DNA of 19,887 nucleotides from JBHIKY01 sp042139015 (lineage in GTDB: Bacteria > Bacillota > Bacilli > Bacillales > Marinococcaceae): contig NZ_JBHIKY010000042.1 in NCBI RefSeq assembly GCF_042139015.1, forward strand, positions 1-19,887. The letters run 5' to 3'. The position numbers and the translations under genes were made by a program. Below, piece by piece: positions 12,885-19,887 of this stretch (positions within the stretch are counted from its first letter, which is position 1; each line of letters starts with the position of its first letter). Below the pieces are notes generated by a model. The model was not told the origin of the DNA. It did not search any database and worked only from the letters and a program-made list of their open reading frames with translations.

Positions 12885-14161
12885 TCGGACTATTTTTAGT
12901 ACTTCTCTTCTTTGGGCTTATGATAATCGGTGTCCCGATTGCCTTTGTGATAGGCATTGTAAGCTACGTCGGATTTCTAATGCTGGATGCTATCCCGCTG
13001 CAGGCTGTCGTCCAGCAGATGTTTACTGGGCTGGAATCGTTTATTCTGCTTGCTGTTCCCTTGTTTATTTTAGCCGCAAATATAATGAATCAGGGAAAAA
13101 TTTCGGAGCGGCTCATTAATTTCGCCGTTGCGCTTGTCGGACACATCCGCGGCGGACTGGCTCATGCAAATATTGTCGTGTCTATGTTCTTCGGAGGCAT
13201 TTCCGGCGCTTCCACTGCGGATACAGCCGGGGTAGGGAAAATACTAATTCCGAGCATGATCAAAGAAAACTACAGCAAAGGAACCTCTGTCGCCGTAACA
13301 GCCTCTTCTTCTACCATGGGGATGATTATTCCACCGAGTATTCCTATGGTTATTTACGGCAGCCTTGCCGGAGTGTCCGTGGGACGGATGTTTCTCGGAG
13401 GCATTATCCCCGGCCTTACGATCGGAGTTGGGCTAATGGCGCTCGTTGGTGTCATTTCGCACCGCCATCAATATCCTAAGCATCAACGCCTGAAAATAAA
13501 AGAGGTATTTATTCAGGGAGTTAAATCAATTCCGCCTCTGCTTACTCCGGTCATTATTTTAGGTGGAATCGTCGGAGGGATTGTAACTCCGACGGAAGCG
13601 GCGGTAGTTGCCTGCCTGTACGCTTTTATCCTGTCGTTCTTTGTTTATCGGACGATTAAAATAAACGATCTTCCAGCCATTGTGTACGACACCTTAAAGT
13701 TAAGCTCGCTCACCCTGTTTGCACTTGCGACGGCGACCTCTCTCGGCAGATTGATCAGCTATTACAATGTTCCTGCTGTAATAGCCGGATTTTTTGACCA
13801 GGCGCTGCCGTATGAGTGGATGTTTTTAGCAGCGGTCATTCTGCTCTTTTTGATAGTCGGAATGTTTATGGATACCGTGCCGTCTATCATTTTATTTGTT
13901 CCGATTGTACTGCCGACTGCTCAGACGTTAGGCATTGATCCTATTCATTTCGGAATTGTAATCATGATGTGCCTGGCTGTCGGTCTCGTTACTCCGCCGT
14001 ACGGTTTGTGCCTGCTGCTCGCGAGTAAGATCGCAAAGCTGCCGATCGGAAGCGCTTTTTATGCGACCGTTCCTTATATCGCGGTAATTTTGTTCGTTAT
14101 TCTCATTATGGCCTTTGTGCCGGGTGTATTTATGTGGCTCCCAGATGCCTTTGATATGTAA
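12881..14161 (+). CDS. dctM: TRAP transporter large permease subunit (DctM family)
   Basis: The main transport subunit, driven by a cation gradient (Na+ in characterised TRAP systems, which would suit a saline habitat). It has 426 residues of repeated hydrophobic segments. Typical motifs are VPLFILAANIMNQGKISERLINFA (about 59-82), GGISGASTADTAGVGKILIPSMIKE (about 106-130), SSTMGMIIPPSIPMVIYGSLAGVSVGRMFLGGIIPG (about 143-178), GGIVTPTEAAVVA near 238 and a late VGLVTPPYGLCLLLAS. Translation is coupled to dctQ by the 4-bp overlap. The kinase gene follows after 31 bp. Confidence 0.95.
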   Translation: MIGLFLVLLFFGLMIIGVPIAFVIGIVSYVGFLMLDAIPLQAVVQQMFTGLESFILLAVPLFILAANIMNQGKISERLINFAVALVGHIRGGLAHANIVVSMFFGGISGASTADTAGVGKILIPSMIKENYSKGTSVAVTASSSTMGMIIPPSIPMVIYGSLAGVSVGRMFLGGIIPGLTIGVGLMALVGVISHRHQYPKHQRLKIKEVFIQGVKSIPPLLTPVIILGGIVGGIVTPTEAAVVACLYAFILSFFVYRTIKINDLPAIVYDTLKLSSLTLFALATATSLGRLISYYNVPAVIAGFFDQALPYEWMFLAAVILLFLIVGMFMDTVPSIILFVPIVLPTAQTLGIDPIHFGIVIMMCLAVGLVTPPYGLCLLLASKIAKLPIGSAFYATVPYIAVILFVILIMAFVPGVFMWLPDAFDM

Positions 14162-14192
14162 CTACCATTTTGTAAGTAAAGGACAGTGACCA

Positions 14193-15146
14193 ATGATTGA
14201 TGTGTTAACTATTGGGGATGGCATGATTACGATGAACCCCAAAACGATGGGACCGCTTCGTTTTTCGAATGAATTTGAACGAAAAGTGGGCGGAGCCGAG
14301 CTTAACCTTGCGATCGGCTGTGCGAGACTGGGGCTTAAAACAAGCTGGATCAGCCGCCTGGGAAATGATGAATTCGGGCAGTATATATTAAATTACATGC
14401 GCGGGGAAGGAATCGATGTTTCTTCTGTGACGCTGGAAGACGCCTATACGACTCCCGTAAACTTTAAGGAAATCATGGAAAATGGGTCGGGAAGTACGTA
14501 TTACTACCGCTTCCCCTCCCCTACAGAAACGATTACACTCGAGGATATTCACGCTTCAGCAATAAAAAATACAAAAGTATTTTACATCTCGGGCGTCTTT
14601 TCCTCCCTCGCTGCCAGAAATGTTAAGCTGCTGCATGAAGCCGTAGATACCGCGAAACAACACGGGGCTATGATCGCACTTGATCCCAATATCCGCTTGA
14701 AGCTCTGGAGCAGACAGGAAGCACAGAACGCCCTGCTCAGCTTTCTGCCAAAGGTGGATATTGTATTAAGCGGAGAAGAAGAAGCAAATATACTTTTTGG
14801 AGAACAAACTGCCGATGAGCATGCCGCAAGCTTTACGGAGTACGGAATACAACGAATTGCTATAAAACGCGGCAGCCAGGGCGCTCTTTGTACCTCACAT
14901 GAAAATAAAATGGTAAGCCTCCCTGCTCCTATGGTCGACAGCGTCGTTGATACCGTCGGTGCGGGTGATGGATTTAATTCAGGGTTTTTGTACGGCACGC
15001 TGCAAAAGTGGGATCTTGAGAAAACAACCCGATTTGCGAATCAGGTCGGGGCACTGGTCGTCGGGGTTTCCGGCGATAACGAAGGCCTGCCTTATGTGGA
15101 AAAAGTGAAGCAGGCCCTTGGCGAAATGGAAAAAATTGAACGTTAA
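14193..15146 (+). CDS. kdgK: PfkB-family carbohydrate kinase, 2-keto-3-deoxygluconate kinase type
   Basis: ATP-dependent sugar kinase of the ribokinase fold. The N-terminal VLTIGDGMITMNP, VGGAELNLAIGCARLGLKTSWISRLGNDEFGQYI (about 33-66), TYYYRFPSPTE (about 102-112) and ALDPNIRLKLWS (about 161-172) are the pattern of KDG kinases. In these the Tyr-Arg and Arg residues hold the carboxylate of the keto-acid sugar. VDTVGAGDGFNSG (about 251-263) is the PfkB anion hole with the catalytic Asp. The acid-sugar signature agrees with the TRAP carrier. No KDPG aldolase gene accompanies it, which is unusual; hexulose-phosphate enzymes follow instead. The true substrate may therefore be a different keto-sugar or sugar acid, and the symbol marks the family only. 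Confidence 0.8.
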   Translation: MIDVLTIGDGMITMNPKTMGPLRFSNEFERKVGGAELNLAIGCARLGLKTSWISRLGNDEFGQYILNYMRGEGIDVSSVTLEDAYTTPVNFKEIMENGSGSTYYYRFPSPTETITLEDIHASAIKNTKVFYISGVFSSLAARNVKLLHEAVDTAKQHGAMIALDPNIRLKLWSRQEAQNALLSFLPKVDIVLSGEEEANILFGEQTADEHAASFTEYGIQRIAIKRGSQGALCTSHENKMVSLPAPMVDSVVDTVGAGDGFNSGFLYGTLQKWDLEKTTRFANQVGALVVGVSGDNEGLPYVEKVKQALGEMEKIER

Positions 15147-15159
15147 GAGGAGTATTTAT

Positions 15160-15783
15160 ATGAATCTTCAACTCGCTCTCGACCGCTTGTCGCGGGAGGA
15201 ATGCTTTCGGATTCTTCACGAAACGAAAGAGTATGTAGACTGGATTGAAATAGGCACAGGAGTGATAAAAGAATACGGAATGGCTATTGTAAAAGAAGTT
15301 CGCAGCGCCTTTCCTTCTAAAATCCTTGTCGCTGATATGAAAACCTGCGACGCTGCAGCCCATGAAACGAAACAGGCGCTGCATGCCGGGGCTGATATAA
15401 CAACCGTTATGGCGTTTAGTGATGATGCCAGTATACGTGCTGCCATTGAGACCGCAGGTCATCTGAATAAGCGCGTGATGATTGATTTATTAAATGTAAA
15501 GGATTCCCGCCGTTACGCGGAACTGTACCAGCTCGGAGCAGACCTTGTCTCGGTCCATATCGGCAAGGACCAGCAGCACCAGCAGACCATCGGAAAAGAG
15601 ACCTTCCTTCCATTACAGCCTTATCCAAACATTGAAGTAGCGGCGGCCGGGGGACTTTCAGCAGAAACCGTAGCGGCCCTCCCCCCTTCGCTTCCGCACA
15701 CCATCATTGTCGGGAGCGCCATTACAAAAGCTGACCGCCCCCGTGAGGCAGCCCAAAAAATAAAGGAGGCGATGAACCGTTGA
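15160..15783 (+). CDS. hxlA: 3-hexulose-6-phosphate synthase (HPS)
   Basis: OMP-decarboxylase-superfamily barrel that condenses formaldehyde with ribulose-5-phosphate, or runs in reverse. ATG 15160 has AGAGGAG upstream; a longer in-frame start at 15118 lies inside the kinase gene and is rejected. In the 207 residues: LALDRL (Asp8), IEIGTGVIKEYG (Glu30), VADMKTCDAAA (Asp59, Lys61, Asp64, the DxKxxD metal/catalytic motif), VHIGKDQ (His133, Asp137) and AAAGGLSAET plus IVGSAIT for the phosphate site. VHIGKDQ fits HPS (VHxGxD) and not 3-keto-L-gulonate-6-phosphate decarboxylase, which has a HRSRDAQ-type motif. The gene lies 13 bp after the kinase, and its stop overlaps the hxlB start. Confidence 0.88.
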   Translation: MNLQLALDRLSREECFRILHETKEYVDWIEIGTGVIKEYGMAIVKEVRSAFPSKILVADMKTCDAAAHETKQALHAGADITTVMAFSDDASIRAAIETAGHLNKRVMIDLLNVKDSRRYAELYQLGADLVSVHIGKDQQHQQTIGKETFLPLQPYPNIEVAAAGGLSAETVAALPPSLPHTIIVGSAITKADRPREAAQKIKEAMNR

Positions 15784-16337
15784 AAGAAACCGTACAAACA
15801 GTACTGAAGGAAGTCGAAGAAGTGCTTGAACGTTCAGTCGAGGACTCTTCCTTTTCCGCTCTTGCTGACTTAGTCAAAAGTGCTCCCAGAATATTCATTG
15901 CCGGAGAAGGTCGTTCCGGTCTGGTAGGGAAAATGATTGCGATGCGTCTTATGCACAGCGGCTTTACAGTGTATGTAACCGGAGAAACGATCACCCCGAG
16001 CATTCAAAAAAATGATCTGCTGATGATTCTTTCCGGCTCCGGAAAAACTGGAAATTTAGTAAAAATGGCAGATACCGCCAAACAGGAAGGGGCTTCCATC
16101 GCCTGCTTCACCACTGATCCTGCGTCTCCGCTGGCTGAGAACAGCCATCACACGGTAGAGGTGAAGGCAGCAACAAAATACCGGCGGGAAGGCGAGCCCC
16201 CGACGATTCAACCGCTCGGCAATCAATTTGACCAGAGTCTGCACTTGTTATTAGATGCGTTTATTATTCATTTATTAAAGGGCAGTCCAGCTCAATCAAA
16301 CGATAGTCTCGCGAAACGCCACGCGAATTTAGAATAA
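15780..16337 (+). CDS. hxlB: 6-phospho-3-hexuloisomerase (PHI)
   Basis: SIS-domain isomerase that interconverts 3-hexulose-6-phosphate and fructose-6-phosphate, the partner of HPS in the ribulose-monophosphate pathway. The 185 residues begin at TTG 15780, which overlaps the hxlA stop (TTGA); GGAGG at 15765-15769 supports it and no ATG is in frame nearby. Motifs: IFIAGEGRSGLVGKMIAMRLMHSGF (about 38-62), VTGETITPSIQKNDLLMILSGSGKTGNL (about 65-92), the late QPLGNQFDQSLHLLLDAFIIHLL and the terminal RHANLE, a family hallmark. It is the last gene of the operon, before a strong terminator. Normal length, no defects. Confidence 0.93.
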   Translation: MKETVQTVLKEVEEVLERSVEDSSFSALADLVKSAPRIFIAGEGRSGLVGKMIAMRLMHSGFTVYVTGETITPSIQKNDLLMILSGSGKTGNLVKMADTAKQEGASIACFTTDPASPLAENSHHTVEVKAATKYRREGEPPTIQPLGNQFDQSLHLLLDAFIIHLLKGSPAQSNDSLAKRHANLE

Positions 16338-16339
16338 AC

Positions 16340-16380
16340 AAAAAAGCAGGCTCCCCTGCATTGGGAAGCCTGCTTTTTTT
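16340..16380. terminator. Bidirectional terminator after the operon
   Basis: AAAAAAGCAGGCT (16340-16352) pairs with AGCCTGCTTTTTT (16367-16379), and an inner CCC/GGG extends the stem. T-runs on both strands allow it to serve the minus-strand gene to the right as well. Confidence 0.92.
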
Positions 16381-16538
16381 ATATCTTTTTGAAAGGAAAC
16401 CATTACATACGTCCTGCAGCAGCGGTTGAATCCACTACGCTTTTCACGTCCGTCGCTGGTCTGACCAACCATTCTTTCTATGCATATAGACGAGTAAACA
16501 TACACGTATCTGTCAGTCATGAATTCGTCGCTTTTTCT

Positions 16539-17243
16539 TTATTTTCCTTTTCCAAAAAACCTTGTATATTCCCCCATGTCAGCATCATTCTCCACAGGGT
16601 TTCCTTCACTGTCCGTCACAGAAAAGCCATCATATTCATCGGCATCATCCGGCTCATGCTCGGCATCCCCAAACATTCCAGCATACTCCGCTGAAGGATC
16701 ATAAGTATCCGACGGGGTGTCGGAACTCCCATAGGCTTCTGTCTGGTCCCAGATTTCTTCTGCATCCCAGCGGTCGTTATCTACTTCGTCTGCCTGCTCT
16801 TCTTTGAATCCGCCTTTTCCTGGAAGTATTTGCTCTTCTTCCACGGGACGGCTCTTCCTCTCTTCTTCATCTTCCGGACCCTGTTCTTCATAGGAATGCT
16901 GAATACATTCAAGTGCGGTTGGCTCTGCTTCGAGTCGTTCCAGCGGAATATCATTCCCGCATTTACGGCAGCGCCCATAGTCGCCATTATCGATCGCTTC
17001 TATTGCTTTATCGACGCGCTCCTCTTCTCTTCCGGCGTGCTGGTCCAGTGCGATATCCTTTTCTCGTTCATATAATTCGGTGGCCTGGTCGCCTGGGTGG
17101 TTATCGGCATTGGAAAGCTCACCCATCGACTCCTTCGCAAATTCCTGTCTGGTGCCGAGCCTGTCCTCACGGAGTGCTTGCAAATTCTGCTTACGCGCCA
17201 CCAGTTTTCTTTTTACATCCTGAAAAAATGACTTTGCCTGCAT
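16539..17243 (-). CDS. yteA: YteA-like DksA/TraR-type C4-like zinc-finger protein
   Basis: Cytosolic protein of the DksA/TraR zinc-finger group, similar in length to B. subtilis YteA. ATG 17243 (AAGGAG 7 nt upstream) is preferred to the earlier ATG 17261. Domains: an N-terminal basic, probably coiled-coil helix (1-40); ADNHPGDQATELYEREKDIAL (about 46-66), typical of the family; and the zinc site CRKC-x17-CIQH (Cys92, Cys95, Cys113, His116), with the fourth ligand His as in YteA relatives. A long, very acidic, low-complexity tail (about 120-234) ends GEYTRFFGKGK. The role is poorly known; relatives are associated with sporulation. The acidic tail may reflect adaptation to salt. No clear terminator follows before the operon terminator at 16340. 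Confidence 0.85.
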   Translation of the reverse strand: MQAKSFFQDVKRKLVARKQNLQALREDRLGTRQEFAKESMGELSNADNHPGDQATELYEREKDIALDQHAGREEERVDKAIEAIDNGDYGRCRKCGNDIPLERLEAEPTALECIQHSYEEQGPEDEEERKSRPVEEEQILPGKGGFKEEQADEVDNDRWDAEEIWDQTEAYGSSDTPSDTYDPSAEYAGMFGDAEHEPDDADEYDGFSVTDSEGNPVENDADMGEYTRFFGKGK

Positions 17244-17321
17244 TGTTTTTCTCCTTTTCAAGCTATTTACGGCTAGTATGCCAACTTCACGGCATTTCTT
17301 ATGCCTTCAGGAGAAAAAAAT

Positions 17322-18506
17322 TTAGGATGGCAGAAATTCGCCGCTTCGTGGAAAATTTGACAGTGTTTCACAGCCGTCTGCAGTGACCACGAAGCTTTCA
17401 CTGATTTCGACCCCCATGTTTTCCAGCCAAATACCCGGAATAAGATGAAAAGCCATGTTCGGTTCGAGAATCGTTCGATCACCCGGCCGCAGTGATGCTG
17501 TGTGCTCCCCCCAGTCCGGAGGATAATTCACTCCGATCGAATAGCCTATCCTCGAATCCTTACAAAAACCATGACGCGCAATAGAACGCTGCCAGATCGT
17601 TTCAAGCTCCTCGCACGTGAGTCCTGGTTTCACGTGAAACAAAACATTTTCTAATCCTTCAATAACTGCATCAGATAAGCGCTTTACCTCAGACTTTACC
17701 GGACCGGCGGTAACCGTTCTTGCAAGTGGAGCATGATAGCGGCGGCAGCAGCCGGCAAGTTCAATAATCAATGGATCCCCTGCTTTAATTTTTTCATCCG
17801 TCCACGTCACGTGCGGTGCGTACGTAAGTTCACCTGCCGGAATGAGCGGTACTATCGCGGGATAGTCACCGCCGAACTGTTCCGTCCCGCTGATTTGTGC
17901 CTTTGAAATCGCGGCGGCAATATCACAGACCCTGGCTCCTTCTACTGAGGCCTCTACCCCGGCTTTCATCGCAAGAGCCGCAATCTCCCCCGCTTTTTTC
18001 ATATAAGTGATCTCGCGGTCTGATTTCACAATACGTACGAGATTCACTAACAAATTTGCATCGGAAAACTCCAGCCAGCTGCAGCCCTTTTTTAATGATT
18101 CAAGGGCACGTGGTGAAAAATAATTAGCTTCCATTTCTACTCCCGCCCGCTTTACGGTTTGTTTATGCTGAGCCATCCACGCAGCCAGCACATCCATCGG
18201 GTGCTTGTCCCGCGCATGGACGTATTCATCACTATAGGAAAGCAGTTGAAATGGAGCGAGCCATGAGGTCGCACGGGCCCCATTTACATCCTGGGCTCGT
18301 CCAAACCAGTACGGGTCCTCCTCCTCGAGAAAAACGACCACCATCTGCGGCACATAAAACGACCAGCCATCATATCCGGTCAAGTAATTCATGTTAGCTG
18401 GATCGCTGACAAAAAGTACATCCAGCCCCGCTTTTTCCATATGGTGCTTCACTTTTTTCAGTCTCAATTCGTATTCTTCTTTTGGAAATACTGTCAACGA
18501 CCGCAT
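17322..18506 (-). CDS. doeA: Ectoine hydrolase (DoeA/EutD), creatinase-like M24 family
   Basis: Opens the ring of the compatible solute ectoine to acetyl-diaminobutyrate, the first step of its use as carbon and nitrogen source. At 394 residues it has normal length. The creatinase-type N-domain carries FVSDPANMNYLTGYDGWSFY (about 32-51). The pita-bread C-domain has GGDYPAIVPLIPAG (about 227-240), IIELAGCCRRYHAPLARTV (about 262-280) and YSIGVNYPPDWGEHTASLRPGD (about 337-358), then ILEPNMAFHLIPG and ENMGVEISESFVVT. The metal-binding Asp positions of M24 peptidases are replaced (ELAG, YHAP), as in creatinase and DoeA, so this is not an aminopeptidase. GGGGGAG precedes the ATG by 7 nt. It is divergent from eutB, another ectoine-cluster gene, which supports the call. 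Confidence 0.9.
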   Translation of the reverse strand: MRSLTVFPKEEYELRLKKVKHHMEKAGLDVLFVSDPANMNYLTGYDGWSFYVPQMVVVFLEEEDPYWFGRAQDVNGARATSWLAPFQLLSYSDEYVHARDKHPMDVLAAWMAQHKQTVKRAGVEMEANYFSPRALESLKKGCSWLEFSDANLLVNLVRIVKSDREITYMKKAGEIAALAMKAGVEASVEGARVCDIAAAISKAQISGTEQFGGDYPAIVPLIPAGELTYAPHVTWTDEKIKAGDPLIIELAGCCRRYHAPLARTVTAGPVKSEVKRLSDAVIEGLENVLFHVKPGLTCEELETIWQRSIARHGFCKDSRIGYSIGVNYPPDWGEHTASLRPGDRTILEPNMAFHLIPGIWLENMGVEISESFVVTADGCETLSNFPRSGEFLPS

Positions 18507-18524
18507 CCTGGAGCTCCCCCTTTT

Positions 18525-18609
18525 CCCCTTTAAAAAATCAGCATAGACACCTGGGCTTATTTCACTTTATTCTGAAGGTAGAGAAGTTTATGCTATTTTT
18601 TTTAAGGGG
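18525..18609. promoter_or_regulatory. Mirror-image divergent promoters of doeA and eutB
   Basis: An imperfect 24-bp inverted repeat (18525-18548 and 18586-18609, 20 of 24 matching) places the same elements on both sides: a -10-like TATGCT, an A/T run, then the (A)AAGGGG(G) ribosome site. TATGCT lies at 18589-18594 (+) and 18545-18540 (-). No good -35 box is seen for either, so an activator or shared regulator bound in the ~37 bp centre is likely. Confidence 0.6.
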
Positions 18610-18618
18610 GACAACAAA

Positions 18619-19599
18619 ATGGAAAGCGTAACAATGAAACATGTGTGGAAAGCACGAAAAAGAATTCGGGGCTTACTGGCTCCGACGCCTCTTCTTCCCT
18701 CTCAAGAATTAAGCAGACTTACCGGCTCGCCTGTATATTTAAAGCTTGAACAAATGCAGCCGTCAGCGTCCTTTAAGCTTCGGGGAGCCACCAACATGAT
18801 CGCTTCCCTTCCAGATAAATCCAGGCAGAAGGGAATCGTTACCTTTTCTACCGGCAACCATGGCTTTGCGGTGGCAATGGCTGCAAACGAGCTCGGTATT
18901 CGGGCGGTTGTTTGTGTGTCCGAACGAGTGCCGGAAGCAAAAATCAGCGCGTTACGCGTGAGCGGAGCAGAGCTTCATATCGAAGGAGACGGTCAGGATG
19001 AGGCAGGAGATGTGGCACGGCGGCTGGAAATGGAAGAAGGGCTCACACTGATTCCCCCCTTTGATCATCCAGAAATTATTGCGGGACAGGGAACGATGGG
19101 GCTCGAAATTCTCGAAGAACTCCCGGACGTGAATGCCGTGCTTGCAGGACTCTCAGGAGGAGGGTTATTGTCCGGCCTCGGACTCGCATTAAAAAAAACC
19201 GATCCTGCCATTCAGGTGATCGGTATATCAGTAGAAAAAGGGGCAGCCATGAATGACAGCATCAGGGCCGGAAAGCCTGTGCAGATTTCCGAGTACCCAA
19301 CGCTTGCTGACAGCCTCCTCGGCGGCATTGGACTTGATAATATCTACACCTTTTCCATGGTGAAGCAATATGTGGACCAGCGACTCTCTATTTCTGAGGA
19401 ATCCATCGCAAAAGGAATGGCCTTTTTGTATGAAAAACACCGGCTGGTGGTGGAAGGCGCTGCTGCAGTCGGTGTCGGAGCACTTTTAGACGGAAGCTTT
19501 CAGCCCGACGGCCCCACGGTGCTGGTCATTACTGGCAACAGTATTTCTGCGGCTGAGCACTACCAGTCTGTGCGTCCCTTTTTACAAGATCGCACATAG
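18619..19599 (+). CDS. eutB: EutB, threonine/serine dehydratase-like hydroxyectoine utilisation enzyme
   Basis: PLP enzyme of fold type II; EutB acts with EutC in converting hydroxyectoine towards ectoine. In the 326 residues, PSASFKLRGATNM carries the PLP Lys (~53). STGNHGFAVAMAANELG (about 77-93) binds the carboxylate, PPFDHPEIIAGQGTMGLEIL (about 145-164) is strongly EutB-like, and GLSGGGLLSGLGLALK (about 178-193) is the phosphate loop. AAGGGGG lies 8 nt before the ATG. Plain catabolic threonine dehydratase is the alternative; the divergent ectoine hydrolase gene favours EutB. No eutC (cyclodeaminase-like) follows within the remaining 288 bp, where the repeat begins, so the cluster is split or incomplete here. 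Confidence 0.85.
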   Translation: MESVTMKHVWKARKRIRGLLAPTPLLPSQELSRLTGSPVYLKLEQMQPSASFKLRGATNMIASLPDKSRQKGIVTFSTGNHGFAVAMAANELGIRAVVCVSERVPEAKISALRVSGAELHIEGDGQDEAGDVARRLEMEEGLTLIPPFDHPEIIAGQGTMGLEILEELPDVNAVLAGLSGGGLLSGLGLALKKTDPAIQVIGISVEKGAAMNDSIRAGKPVQISEYPTLADSLLGGIGLDNIYTFSMVKQYVDQRLSISEESIAKGMAFLYEKHRLVVEGAAAVGVGALLDGSFQPDGPTVLVITGNSISAAEHYQSVRPFLQDRT

Positions 19600-19714
19600 A
19601 ATTTTGATGGGCAGCCTGCTTTCTGGAGCGGGAAAAGCAACGGCTGAAAATTTCGCAGGACCAGCCGCCGAGGAAGGTAAAGCGTTACCCGCGATGAAAA
19701 AAAAACTGGGGGCT

Positions 19715-19860
19715 GTATCATAAATGATACTCGCCACTTTTGCATGGTAAAAAAAGCAGGGGACAAGTCCTTCGCTTTCCGTGGGCAGCGCTTCAGCTAA
19801 CCGGGCGAAACCCGCGCCCGGCGGATCTTCAGCCGCTGCTCTTCGAGGCTGCTGAAAAAC
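19715..19860. repeat. Dispersed intergenic repeat with palindromes (right edge)
   Basis: Non-coding. It begins with GTATCAT-AA-ATGATAC (19715-19730), then CAGGGGACAAGTCC (19757-19770), the perfect stem CCGGGCG-N7-CGCCCGG (19801-19821), and CGAGGCTGCTGAAAAA (19844-19859). Two of these blocks occur in reverse orientation at the left edge of the window (20-35, 59-72). It looks like a small mobile or structured intergenic element, with no transposase visible. Confidence 0.65.
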
Positions 19861-19887
19861 CTGCATTTTATCTCCAACAAAAACGGA

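Noticed and set aside
15118..15159. Longer N-terminus for hxlA
   Set aside because: It would lie inside the kinase gene. The start at 15160 has its own ribosome site and matches the family N-terminus (LQLALD).
16329..16520. 63-codon minus-strand ORF between hxlB and yteA
   Set aside because: It reads straight through the strong bidirectional terminator, has no ribosome site and resembles nothing known to me.
19607..19723. 38-codon ORF just after eutB
   Set aside because: No ribosome binding site, and its end falls in the palindrome of the repeat; no relation to EutC was seen.

Overview
The window fits a chromosomal segment of a halophilic or haloalkaliphilic member of the Bacillaceae. The AGGAGG-type ribosome binding sites, TATAAT promoters, a LexA box of the GAAC-N4-GTTC type, a YteA-like protein, a BsrG-like type I toxin and a CatE/YodB-type pair all point to Bacillota. 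The very acidic exported proteins (alkaline phosphatase, TRAP binding protein) and an ectoine-degradation pair point to salt. No rRNA, tRNA, CRISPR array or intact transposon was seen.

Layout. 1-1819: an edge repeat, a bidirectional terminator, a long leader and a secreted alkaline phosphatase. 1889-2786: the first 57 codons of a bacterial nitric oxide synthase, cut off just before the heme-ligand region, then about 100 bp of AT-rich DNA and a 30-unit array in which TTTCC recurs every 20-21 bp. 2821-5779 (minus strand): a stand-alone aroA, then an amidohydrolase/P-loop kinase pair. 5944-7473: a small membrane-anchored protein of unknown function and a protein-kinase-like gene broken by a nonsense codon and two one-base deletions. 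7467-9147 (minus strand): catechol-2,3-dioxygenase (catE) and a YodB/CatR-like thiol-sensing regulator, separated by a second 21-bp-pitch array. 9198-9521: a type I toxin-antitoxin locus whose toxin ORF is only 27 codons. 9684-10086: a LexA-controlled YolD-like gene.

10211-16380 is one sugar(-acid) operon: a LacI/KdgR-type repressor with two tandem operators, a TRAP transporter (dctPQM), a 2-keto-3-deoxygluconate-kinase-type PfkB kinase, hexulose-6-phosphate synthase and 6-phospho-3-hexuloisomerase. The genes overlap or abut and end at a strong terminator. A KDG-type kinase joined to the ribulose-monophosphate enzymes, with no KDPG aldolase, is the most unusual metabolic content here. 16539-19599: a YteA-like zinc-finger protein, then divergent doeA (ectoine hydrolase) and eutB (hydroxyectoine utilisation), whose promoters are near mirror images. 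A second copy of the edge repeat, inverted relative to the first, closes the window.

The best candidates for undescribed biology are the two helically phased repeat arrays (20-21 bp, two DNA turns), the TRAP/kinase/HPS/PHI operon and the compact type I toxin locus with visible fold-back pairing.
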